Source of the DNA: an uncultured Ruminococcus sp.
GTDB lineage: Bacteria; Bacillota; Clostridia; Oscillospirales; Ruminococcaceae
DNA: 64,000 nt
NCBI GenBank assembly: GCA_947627275.1
Contig: CANQVK010000005.1
Span: 1-64,000 of the forward strand
Reading direction: 5' to 3'
Below the pieces are notes generated by a model. It worked only from the letters and a program-made list of their open reading frames with translations, was not told the origin of the DNA and did no database searches. Both the position numbers and the translations under genes were made by a program. Of this stretch, positions 53,562-61,410 are shown one piece after another (position 1 is the stretch's first letter; each line of letters starts with the position of its first letter).

Positions 53562-53719
53562 TACTAAACGCTATAGCAAAACACGCAATAAATGACAAGC
53601 AGATTTTGCACATAGCAAGGCGGAGGACGCAGGAATACTGTCGTATGGCAAGGACGACAACGACGCTGTGTGTAAAATATGCTGTCAGATATGCGTGATT
53701 TGCTATAGAGTTTAGTATA
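53562..53719. repeat. Family C MITE-like repeat, copy C2
   Basis: Almost the same sequence as C1 (47671): CTACTAAACGCTATAGCA / TGCTATAGAGTTTAGTATA ends and core ATACTGTCGTATGGCAAGGA. The right end meets AAGGAG, the likely ribosome site of the YitT-type gene. Confidence 0.8.
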
Positions 53720-53724
53720 AGGAG

Positions 53725-54597
53725 ATGAAATGTTTGAAAGCAAGTAATTTTATAGCTTTGACGGCAGCAGGGATAATCAACGCCTTTGGGATAACTTTTT
53801 TCCTGTATCCCGTAAACTTATACGATTCGGGCATATCGGGAACGTCTATGCTTCTGGCTCAGATAACGCCGCCGACTTTATCGCTGTCGCTTTTTTTGAT
53901 CCTGCTGAATCTTCCGCTTTTTTTGTACGGCTATAAGAAAATGGGATTGCCGTTTACGATTTACTCCGTGTATTCGGTATTTATTTACTCTCTGACTTCG
54001 TGGCTGATAACGGACGTTTTTCCAGTAGATGTAAGTATTGCATCTCCGCTGGCTGAACAGGATCTTCTGCTTTGCGCAATATTCGGCGGATTGATCTCGG
54101 GTATCGGCAGCGGTCTTACTATACGTTTCGGCGGAGCGATAGACGGCATAGAAATACTTGCGGTATTGTTTGCTAAAAAACTGAGTTTATCTGTCGGAAT
54201 GTTCGTTATGGGATATAATGTTATCCTCTACATTGCGGCTGGATTTATAAAGTCAAGCTGGATCTTGCCGCTGTATTCAATAATTACATACGCTGCCGCC
54301 CTTAAAACGGTAGACTTCATAGCTTCTGGCTTGGATAAGGCAAAGTCGGCAATGATAATAACGAATAAGTCCGCTGAGATATGCGACGCATTATCGGCTG
54401 AATTTGGAAACGGAATAACCGTGATAGGCGCAAAGGGATATTATTCCGATAAGGAGAAAACTCTTATTTATTTTGTGGTAAATCGTTTTCAGATAAATAA
54501 GGTAAGAAACATAGTCCATGAACATGATCCTCATGCCTATGTAACTATTACGGAAGTATCCGATGTTCTTAGGACTGAGCAGTACAGCGAATCCTAA
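53725..54597 (+). CDS. YitT/YpjC-type membrane protein (DUF161 plus DUF2179)
   Basis: A 290-residue protein with five to six membrane helices (about 8-185) and a C-terminal soluble DUF2179 domain (about 210-290, GNGITVIGAKGYYSDKEKTLIYFVVNRFQINKVRNIVHEHDPHAYVTITEVSDV). GISGTSMLLAQIT and the later GLISGIGSGLTIRFGGAIDGIEILAVL are the duplicated YitT helix motifs. The transported substrate is not established. The start is uncertain: the ATG at 53725 is one base after AAGGAG, while TTG at 53734 has better spacing (KASNFIAL). Confidence 0.88.
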   Translation: MKCLKASNFIALTAAGIINAFGITFFLYPVNLYDSGISGTSMLLAQITPPTLSLSLFLILLNLPLFLYGYKKMGLPFTIYSVYSVFIYSLTSWLITDVFPVDVSIASPLAEQDLLLCAIFGGLISGIGSGLTIRFGGAIDGIEILAVLFAKKLSLSVGMFVMGYNVILYIAAGFIKSSWILPLYSIITYAAALKTVDFIASGLDKAKSAMIITNKSAEICDALSAEFGNGITVIGAKGYYSDKEKTLIYFVVNRFQINKVRNIVHEHDPHAYVTITEVSDVLRTEQYSES

Positions 54598-54783
54598 GAG
54601 TTTGTGTGCATTATAATCTGTTTATATCTTGAATCTTAAGAGATTATAGTTAATATGTATATTTAGTTTTCCGAAATCATTAAATCTGAATGCTTTAGTT
54701 AATTGACAGTTAAAAAAATGAGTAGTATAATACAAATAACAGATTATCGAAATCGCCATAAATCATCGGAAAGGAATTTAATT

Positions 54784-56244
54784 ATGTTCGGAAAATATTT
54801 AAAGGGCATAGGCGCAGCAGCAATGAGCACAGCGGTTTTATGCTCGGCTCTTACAGCGTTTACACCGTCAGCTACGGATAATACGGCGGTAATTTCGGCA
54901 AGCGCTGCGGAAAATCTCACTATAGGGGATTTCCCCGAGGAGTACAGGGACGCCGCCGACTGGATATGGAACAACCGTATCGTAAGAGAGCAGTCCACCG
55001 CACGCCACAATACGATTTTTGACCAGATCATTGCAGGCAATGGAACTATCAATTATGTGGTAAGGTGGCAATCCTATAAAACAATAACCTATGAGCAGCG
55101 AAAACAGTTTGAAACGCTTGTCAGCGACAGTATCAACGCATGGACAAAGTGGCTTGTCGGATATGAAAACTGGCCATATGACCATATAGACGTTAAAATT
55201 GTCGGTTGGGCTGTTATTGATAAGAATTGTCTGCTTGACCTTCATGATGACGAGGTCGTTTACACCGATACGGAATTTTATGATTCCCGGAATGATACCT
55301 CCAACGGATATGAAACGATCCCTGACAGGCTGCCGAATGCGCCGTCCGCGATCTCACGTTTCGATCATTTTGCCGATACGTCGTATCAGTATCCGGGAGG
55401 ACTTGATAAGCGTTTTGATATGTATTTATGGGCAACTCAGGGCTTCCCGTCAATAGGCGGCTGCGGAGGCGACTGGGGTCAGAGACTTTCCGATGACGCC
55501 TACCTGAATATGCTTGACGGTACGGGACTTCACGTTCTCGAACATGAGCTTGGACACGGATTCGGTATGACCGATTTTTACGGCGGCGAGGGAGAACTCG
55601 ACGGATTCCCTCCCGGAGGATTCCCCGGCGGAGAAAATTCGCTTATGATGGCAGGGTCTGCGGCGAAAATTACAGATTTTGACGGCTGGATGCTGAGATA
55701 TATGTGGTCGCATATAAAGGACGAGGAGGGACGTTTTGTTATTGAAGCTCCGATAGCTCCGCCAACTACCGAGCCGTCTGCAACCGAACCTTCAACAGAC
55801 GCTCCTACAGTTCCCGTTGTTCCGACAGAGGCGGTTCTGACCGAAACCTTTGACGACGCTATTACCGAAGCAGGGGACGGATATATCGTATTTGCCGACC
55901 ACGGAAGATTCAGCTACAGCGATAATTACTATGGGTCGGACGAATCAAAGAATTTTGCTAATTATGAGGTCGGCGACGTTGTGTCGGTAACGTTCAGCTA
56001 CAAGGAGAATTCCCGTGAGATCGTAAGTATGGATTCGCTCACGCTTCTTGAAAATATAAGAAAGGAAAAGGGCGATGTCAACCTTGACGGCGAAATCGGC
56101 GTATCAGATCTTGTTTTGCTGAGCGATCATCTTTTGGGCGGAAAAATGTTTACGGAGGAGCAATGTTCCGCTGCCGACATTATTGCGGACGGAGCTGTTG
56201 ACGTATTTGACTTGACAGCGCTCAGAAAAATGCTAATATCATGA
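54784..56244 (+). CDS. Secreted metallopeptidase-like protein with dockerin
   Basis: A 486-residue secreted protein. Signal peptide about 1-40 (MSTAVLCSALTAF...SASAAENL). The catalytic-type region has HVLEHELGHGFGMTDFYGGEG (about residues 248-268), an HEXXHxxGxxD zinc motif that implies a metallopeptidase of the metzincin/M6-like style. A Thr/Pro linker (about 325-350, PPTTEPSATEPSTDAPTVP) and a short beta domain follow. The dockerin (about 428-486) has two calcium loops, DVNLDGEIGVSDLVLLSDHL and DIIADGAVDVFDLTALRK. The start at 54784 follows AAAGGAATTTA. Function could be proteolysis of plant-wall or host proteins in the cellulosome, or regulation of it; the family is not pinned down. Confidence 0.75.
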   Translation: MFGKYLKGIGAAAMSTAVLCSALTAFTPSATDNTAVISASAAENLTIGDFPEEYRDAADWIWNNRIVREQSTARHNTIFDQIIAGNGTINYVVRWQSYKTITYEQRKQFETLVSDSINAWTKWLVGYENWPYDHIDVKIVGWAVIDKNCLLDLHDDEVVYTDTEFYDSRNDTSNGYETIPDRLPNAPSAISRFDHFADTSYQYPGGLDKRFDMYLWATQGFPSIGGCGGDWGQRLSDDAYLNMLDGTGLHVLEHELGHGFGMTDFYGGEGELDGFPPGGFPGGENSLMMAGSAAKITDFDGWMLRYMWSHIKDEEGRFVIEAPIAPPTTEPSATEPSTDAPTVPVVPTEAVLTETFDDAITEAGDGYIVFADHGRFSYSDNYYGSDESKNFANYEVGDVVSVTFSYKENSREIVSMDSLTLLENIRKEKGDVNLDGEIGVSDLVLLSDHLLGGKMFTEEQCSAADIIADGAVDVFDLTALRKMLIS

Positions 56245-56254
56245 ACTTATTTTG

Positions 56255-56302
56255 GAGCTTGTTCAGTATCTCCTCACGCACGCCGAGATACTGAACAGGC
56301 TC
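56255..56302. repeat. Family G hairpin, copy G1 (also acts as terminator)
   Basis: Arms GAGCTTGTTCAGTATCTC / GAGATACTGAACAGGCTC with loop CTCACGCACGCC. It lies in the convergent gap between the dockerin gene and cobO. Confidence 0.7.
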
Positions 56303-56824
56303 TCAATATTCTATCCCTTTTCTTGCGTTGATACCTTTTGTGTACGGGTGTTTTAAGGCATTTATTTCGCTTATATAATCAGCTGCTGCGAGAAATTTTT
56401 CTTCGGGGTCACGTCCCGTGAGAACAAGCTCGCAGCTTTTTTCTTTTTCAAAGACGATTTTTTCCGCGAGACTTCGGTCAACCAGACCGTAATTATATGC
56501 GCAGAAAAATTCGTCTATAATAAGCATATCGAACTTATGCTCTTTCATCTGTTCGTATGCGTTTCTTAGGAGAGCGTTGTGACAGTCGGCGATCTCGATT
56601 TTGTCGCTTTCGTTCATTGTGAAAGTGAAGCCGAAGTCTTTCGTGAGCCTGTCTACGGAAATATTCGGTATCATTTTGAGGCTTGCAAGCTCGGAAGTTT
56701 CTGCGCCTTTCATAAGCTGTACGATATGAACTTTCATATCCGCACCTGCCGCCCTTATCGCAAGACCGAGAGCAGACGTGGTTTTTCCCTTGCCGTTTCC
56801 GCAGTATATATGCGTAAATCCCAT
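56303..56824 (-). CDS. cobO: Cob(I)alamin/cobyrinic acid a,c-diamide adenosyltransferase
   Basis: Transfers adenosyl from ATP to the cobalt of corrinoids, giving coenzyme B12 forms. The 173-residue CobA/CobO/BtuR protein has the P-loop YCGNGKGKTTSALGLAIRAAG, then HIVQLMKGAETSELAS, MLIIDEFFCAYNYGLVD and LTGRDPEEKFLAAADYISE. There are no other cobalamin genes in the window, so it may work in salvage. It is flanked on both sides by family G hairpins. Confidence 0.94.
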   Translation of the reverse strand: MGFTHIYCGNGKGKTTSALGLAIRAAGADMKVHIVQLMKGAETSELASLKMIPNISVDRLTKDFGFTFTMNESDKIEIADCHNALLRNAYEQMKEHKFDMLIIDEFFCAYNYGLVDRSLAEKIVFEKEKSCELVLTGRDPEEKFLAAADYISEINALKHPYTKGINARKGIEY

Positions 56825-56862
56825 GATAATTCTCCTTTGTTAGTCTTTTTGATCAGAAATTA

Positions 56863-56910
56863 AGAGCCTGTTCAGTATCTCCTCACACGCTGAGATACTA
56901 AACAGGCTCT
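56863..56910. repeat. Family G hairpin, copy G2
   Basis: Arms AGAGCCTGTTCAGTATCTC / GAGATACTAAACAGGCTCT with loop CTCACACGCT. It lies upstream of cobO, in the same orientation as G1 when judged by the loop. Confidence 0.75.
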
Positions 56911-56924
56911 ATGCTCGTTATTAA

Positions 56925-57084
56925 TAGACCTCCTCGGAAACTAACGCACACCGTCTGACAAATCTTTTGCCATATGGCTGCGTTATCCTCCTCAGAGGGC
57001 GTCAGCCCGCTTTCGTCGTCTGCCTTGCCATATGACAAAATCTTTAGTCATACGGCTGCACTTTAGTTCCCGAGGAGGTCTAAT
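56925..57084. repeat. Element E: palindromic MITE-like repeat overlapping the htrA stop
   Basis: Ends AATAGACCTCCTCGGAAACTAA and TTAGTTCCCGAGGAGGTCTAAT are inverted repeats. The centre has CCTTGCCATATGACA, related to the core of C and D. The right end contains the CTA that encodes the TAG stop of htrA on the minus strand. Confidence 0.72.
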
Positions 57085-58492
57085 CTTTTGGAGCTTCGGT
57101 TTTGCCTTCGGATTGTTCGGGATTCATTTCATCGTGCGCTTCCTGTAGTACAAGAGGAATATCAAGATCCTGACCGTTGCGGTATATTTTAAGAGTTACG
57201 GTATCTCCTGCCTTGAACTGATTTTTGATATTATTCAGTTCGTCTGCGGTAGCAACAGCTTCATCGTTTATTCCGATTATAACGTCGCCCTCTTTAATGC
57301 CTGCTTCTTCGGCAGCACCGCCCTCGGCTACCATACGGACATAGATTCCCATAGGAAGTCCGAGATAGCTTGAATAGGTTTCGGTAATATCAACAGTGGA
57401 AACGCCTATCTGAGGTCTGCCCGAAACGTAGCCCTTGTTAATAAGGTCGTCAATGATAGCCTTTGCGTCGTTTATCGGGATAGCAAATCCAAGACCCTCG
57501 ACGGAAGCCGTACCGTAGCTTGACGACATTTTCGCCGAATTTATACCGATGACCTGACCGCAGCTGTTGAGCAGCGGACCGCCCGAGTTGCCCGAATTAA
57601 TGGCGGCGTCGGTCTGAATAAGCGTCATATTTTTTTCGTTAATTGAGATCTGACGGTTGAGAGCTGAAACAATACCGCTTGTGACAGAGCCGAAAAGCTC
57701 GAAGCCGAGAGGATTTCCGACGGCAATAACGACTTCGCCGACACGCAGTTCGTCGCTGTTTCCGAAGGTTGCGGGAGTAAAGCCCGAAGCGTCTATTTTC
57801 AGCACGGCGAGGTCTGTTTCAACATCGAAGGCGATGATTTTCGCATCGTATTCTTTTTCATCGCTGAAAAGGACGGATACTTCCTTAGCTTCGCCGGCGT
57901 CATATTCTTCGGAATAAACTACGTGAGCGTTTGTGACGATGTAGCCGTCCTCGGTCATAACGATACCCGTTCCCGTTCCGACCATTTCACGAGTTTCGGG
58001 CTGACTTTGGAAACCCCAGCCCCACGGCGAAATAGTGTTTGAATTATTGTAGGTCACCTCAAAGGTAGATGAAACGCCTACAACTGACGGCATAATTTCA
58101 TCGACTATATCGGGGAGATATTTTGCGTCTGTTCGTGAAGCAATATCAAACAGTCCCGGGAGGTTCTGCGGTTCGGGAACAGACGGAGTATTTTCGGAGT
58201 TGGATTTGGAGGCGCTTACAGAATCGGAGGATTCTTCCCTGTTGCTTTTTTCAGATTCATCGGTAAGCTTTATATTGCTGTCGTCCATAAAGCGATAGAG
58301 CTGTATTCCTCCTGCGCAGCCTATGCCGACGGAAAGGATAAGGGCTATGGCTTTCAGGGCAGAATGGCTTTTGGGCTTTTTAGGCTTCTGCGGCGGTGTA
58401 TTACCCGAATAATAGGAAAAATTTCCTTCGGACTGATTATATTCATCGCCGTTATTTTTATCATTGTTATAATTATTATACATATCCGACAT
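57080..58492 (-). CDS. htrA: HtrA/DegP-like membrane serine protease with PDZ domain
   Basis: Quality-control protease at the cell surface. The 470-residue protein starts with an Asn/Tyr-rich cytoplasmic part (1-45). One membrane helix follows (about 46-65, ALKAIALILSVGIGCAGGIQL), then a Ser-rich linker. The trypsin-like domain (about 120-330) has its triad in NAHVVYS (His), TDLAVLKID (Asp) and GNSGGPLL (Ser). A PDZ domain follows (about 355-445, IKEGDVIIGINDEAV). The start at 58492 has GAGGTAACGCAT before it, better than the track start at 58513. The end is shared with repeat E, whose terminal bases supply the stop codon. Confidence 0.93.
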   Translation of the reverse strand: MSDMYNNYNNDKNNGDEYNQSEGNFSYYSGNTPPQKPKKPKSHSALKAIALILSVGIGCAGGIQLYRFMDDSNIKLTDESEKSNREESSDSVSASKSNSENTPSVPEPQNLPGLFDIASRTDAKYLPDIVDEIMPSVVGVSSTFEVTYNNSNTISPWGWGFQSQPETREMVGTGTGIVMTEDGYIVTNAHVVYSEEYDAGEAKEVSVLFSDEKEYDAKIIAFDVETDLAVLKIDASGFTPATFGNSDELRVGEVVIAVGNPLGFELFGSVTSGIVSALNRQISINEKNMTLIQTDAAINSGNSGGPLLNSCGQVIGINSAKMSSSYGTASVEGLGFAIPINDAKAIIDDLINKGYVSGRPQIGVSTVDITETYSSYLGLPMGIYVRMVAEGGAAEEAGIKEGDVIIGINDEAVATADELNNIKNQFKAGDTVTLKIYRNGQDLDIPLVLQEAHDEMNPEQSEGKTEAPKD

Positions 58493-58582
58493 ATGCGTTA
58501 CCTCGTTTCGCATTTCATTACATTATATATTATAAGCAGTTATGTGATAATTATATGATAACCTACGGAAAAAATAAAATAA

Positions 58583-58757
58583 AAATGCGCCATGCTAATA
58601 CTAATCTCTGACCGAACTGATGAAAATCTTCACCGCCATCCACTCGCTGCTTGTTGTCAAAACCTCTTGGAGGGATTTTTCCTAAATCAGCAAGCGCCTG
58701 TCAGCAAATCTTTTCATCAAACCGATCAGAGATTAGTATGAAAAAACACGGCGCATC
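58583..58757 (-). terminator. Split terminator with element F in its loop
   Basis: On the minus strand ATGCGCCGTG pairs with CATGGCGCAT (one G-U pair) and is followed by TTTTATTTT. The two arms are separated by the 142-bp element F. It lies after the thioesterase gene. Confidence 0.6.
58598..58739. repeat. Element F: palindromic repeat
   Basis: Ends ATACTAATCTCTGACCG and CGATCAGAGATTAGTAT are inverted, next to ACTGATGAAAATCTT / ATCTTTTCATCAAACC. The centre holds TCAGCAAGCGCCTGTCAG. About 142 bp, no ORF, different termini from C, D and E. Confidence 0.7.
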
Positions 58758-58766
58758 TTAAAATTT

Positions 58767-59165
58767 TTATTTATTTTTCAGCTTTTCGTTGGTTTTGGCG
58801 GTGAATTTCTCACTGTACACAAGAAAACGCTTGTGAGTACCGCTGCCTATTTCGCCGCATTCGTCAAACGCTTTCACATCGAAAGTAAATTCTCTGCCGT
58901 TTACCGCTGTGAGAACTGCCTCGGCTCTGACCTTCATAGTTTCGGGAGTAGCCGAATTGTGCTTAATGCAAAGCTCTGTTCCGACGGTAGTTTCATTTTC
59001 TTCAAGAAAAGGGGAGAGACAATCGCATGCGGCGGATTCCATAAGGGCGGTCATTGCCGGAGTAGCGAAAACTCTGAGACTTCCGCTTCCGACGGAAACG
59101 GCGAGCTTATCCTCGGTAACTGTAGTTTCTGCCGAGCCTTTGGCGTTTACGGCTGCATTTCTCAT
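58767..59165 (-). CDS. FlK-like thioesterase-fold protein
   Basis: A 132-residue hotdog-fold protein. VFATPAMTALMESAACDCLSPFLEENETTVGTELCIKHNSATP (about residues 32-75) matches the FlK-type thioesterase pattern. The likely active residues are Thr in ATPAMT, Glu in LMESA and His in IKHNSATP. The physiological thioester is unknown. Its ATG follows the TAA of the LTA-synthase-like gene directly, so the two form an operon. The terminator after it is interrupted by element F. Confidence 0.85.
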   Translation of the reverse strand: MRNAAVNAKGSAETTVTEDKLAVSVGSGSLRVFATPAMTALMESAACDCLSPFLEENETTVGTELCIKHNSATPETMKVRAEAVLTAVNGREFTFDVKAFDECGEIGSGTHKRFLVYSEKFTAKTNEKLKNK

Positions 59166-61028
59166 TTAATCTTCTCCTTTGCTTGCTTCGAGGATCTCGT
59201 CGGGTATGGGACAGGGCGACATGACATCGCCGATAACACGGTCGTATGTCAGCACGTCGAGCATTTCGTTATCGGGAGTTCCGTCGTTGTAGTCGGTTGA
59301 GTAGATCGGCAGCTCTTTCATGTATTCGTCCATGCTCTCGATAAAGGAATCATGGGGAGCGTCAATAATATCGGCTATGATGTAGGGAACATAGAAGAAA
59401 GAGAACTTTTCTTCGGGAACAGCGGAGAAATCCGCATCATAGTTGCTCCAGAAGAAGTACTTCTGTTCATAGAGCGTACTGCAATTTTCGCCTGTGATAT
59501 TGAGCTGATTGTAAACGCTTGTTTCGCCTCTCAGGGACGGGAAGTGGTCGCCTACGAAAAATACAAGAGTAGGCTCGTCAAGCTTTTTGAGTTCTCCCAG
59601 AAATGCCTCCAGACCTTCGTTTGTATGCTTGAGCCATGTGAGGTAGTTTCCGATCTCGTCATCGGGGTCTTCGCCGAGGTTGTACGGCTGGTGGTTCTGC
59701 ATTGTAGTTGTGTGGATGTAAATGGGGTCGTCCGTAGTCTTGACAAGGTCTAAAAGCTGGTTAAAGACCGTATTATCGTCAACGTATGTACCGAAGTGTT
59801 CAACAGGTACGGTAAAATCCGTAACGCCCTCGATGTCATCGTGGAAAATCATTGTATCAAAACCGAAATCGCCGTAAATACGTGTTCTGCTGTAGAATGA
59901 GCCTTGGAAAGGATGTACGTAAGCCGTTTTGTAGCCCCAACTCTTGTAATACTGAGCGAATGCAGGCTGTTCACGGTCTGCAAGTTCACGCTGAGGCATA
60001 TTGGGCGTATTCAATCCTCGAACGGGAAGTCCGAAAAGCAGTTCAAATTCGGAACGAACGGTATAGCTTGCATATGTTGGGGTGATAGCAATGCCGCTTT
60101 TGCCCTCTGCGCAAGCTTTATCGAAGCCCTCGTAGTAGGAATCGTCTATGCCGAGTTCGTCAAATACTCGGAAATCGGCGTAGGATTCGCTCATAACAAC
60201 AATAACATTGGGTTTGACTCCGCCGTTGAAGTCCTCTGTTTCGTCAATATCCGTGTCAATGATCTTTGAAACATATTCCTCGTTGTAGTTTTCGGGTTCT
60301 ACAAGGCGGTTTTCAAAGCTTTCGGAAGCGGTCTCCACAATAAACGCAAGGAAACTGTTGTTGTCGAATTTTTCGTTGAGCAGAAAAGCGTTGCTTGCCG
60401 CGGTCGTGTCGAGCTTGAAGAAGTTGTATATCGGCGTGTAGAATCCGGGGAAAACGATCATGCACATGCTTATGCAGGCGCATGCCGCAGCAGCGATAGC
60501 TCGTTTGAAAGGCTTATGGCGCGGAAGCTTGGGGTTAAAGTGGAAAACCACCGCTATAAACGCAAGCACAATGAGACAATAGATTATCAGTCTCGGCGTT
60601 ATTTTTATGTATGCAAAGGATTTAAGGCTCTTGATGCTTTTGAAAAGCTTCATATCGGAAAGAATGAGATGGTTTCCGTTAGTACCGTACTTGAACAGCT
60701 CGGTTATGCTGAGAGCCATATATATTGCGCTCTGCGCCAGTACCGCAAGCCAGCCCTTTCTGAAAGCGGCAAGGAGCAGTATAAAAACTATTCCGGAAGC
60801 TATAAAGTTGAACAGCAGTACCGACGGTCTTTCGACCGCAAAACTCATGAATGCGCTTACATGCTTGAACTGATTTATCTCAGCCATGCAGGCAATGAAC
60901 ATCGGGAATACTATCATCAGGATAATGTTGAGGACTTTGAAGCGTTCGCTGTTTTTGTCCCGCTTTTCGTTGTATTTTTTTACATGGTCAAGGAAGGAAT
61001 TAAATTTTGTTTTAATTTTATCTGTCAT
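59166..61028 (-). CDS. LTA synthase family phosphoglycerol transferase
   Basis: A 620-residue membrane enzyme of the LtaS/sulfatase group, which transfers glycerol phosphate or related groups to envelope polymers. Five N-terminal membrane helices (about 30-200) are followed by an extracellular sulfatase-like domain (about 270-600). Motifs are KPNVIVVMSESYADFRVFDEL (metal-binding Glu), ITPTYASYTVRSEFELLFGLP with the probable nucleophile Thr, and VFFVGDHFPS (metal-binding Asp/His). Whether it makes true lipoteichoic acid is uncertain. It is followed by the FlK-like gene with no gap. Confidence 0.88.
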   Translation of the reverse strand: MTDKIKTKFNSFLDHVKKYNEKRDKNSERFKVLNIILMIVFPMFIACMAEINQFKHVSAFMSFAVERPSVLLFNFIASGIVFILLLAAFRKGWLAVLAQSAIYMALSITELFKYGTNGNHLILSDMKLFKSIKSLKSFAYIKITPRLIIYCLIVLAFIAVVFHFNPKLPRHKPFKRAIAAAACACISMCMIVFPGFYTPIYNFFKLDTTAASNAFLLNEKFDNNSFLAFIVETASESFENRLVEPENYNEEYVSKIIDTDIDETEDFNGGVKPNVIVVMSESYADFRVFDELGIDDSYYEGFDKACAEGKSGIAITPTYASYTVRSEFELLFGLPVRGLNTPNMPQRELADREQPAFAQYYKSWGYKTAYVHPFQGSFYSRTRIYGDFGFDTMIFHDDIEGVTDFTVPVEHFGTYVDDNTVFNQLLDLVKTTDDPIYIHTTTMQNHQPYNLGEDPDDEIGNYLTWLKHTNEGLEAFLGELKKLDEPTLVFFVGDHFPSLRGETSVYNQLNITGENCSTLYEQKYFFWSNYDADFSAVPEEKFSFFYVPYIIADIIDAPHDSFIESMDEYMKELPIYSTDYNDGTPDNEMLDVLTYDRVIGDVMSPCPIPDEILEASKGED

Positions 61029-61353
61029 TTTGTTTCAGCCTCCGATTAAAGAAATTTCCTTCGGATTATGTCTCCGCAACATTTAATATAGCACATTTTC
61101 GGATAAGTTTCAAGAGGAAATCACTATTTTCATAATTCTGTCATTATTTTCGTTATTTTGGTAATAGTGTACTGAAATATACAATGCAATTTGTATATTG
61201 TGACCATTAAATTTTTTTCCAAAATATGCTATACTTCCCTTTATTGTCCGCTTTGCAATAGAGTGAAGTATATAAGCAGCGCGTCGCTGCACCCGATTCA
61301 CGTTACCCTCGCAAGCTCGTTAATTTTGCGAAGCTCAAATTTTTCCGCGCCTG

Positions 61354-61383
61354 TTGCAATTTTAATAATTATATGCTATAATT
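61354..61383 (+). promoter_or_regulatory. Promoter of the SDR gene
   Basis: TTGCAA, 17-18 bp, TATAAT (position good to about 1 bp). The rest of 61029-61410 is A/T-rich intergenic DNA with only a small GCAGCG/CGCTGC hairpin. Confidence 0.6.
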
Positions 61384-61410
61384 ATTTTATAATTTAAATA
61401 AGGGGAGATA

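Noticed and set aside
47671-53719. Repeat families taken as a CRISPR array
   Set aside because: Copies are kilobases apart, palindromic, and not separated by regular spacers. No cas genes are present.
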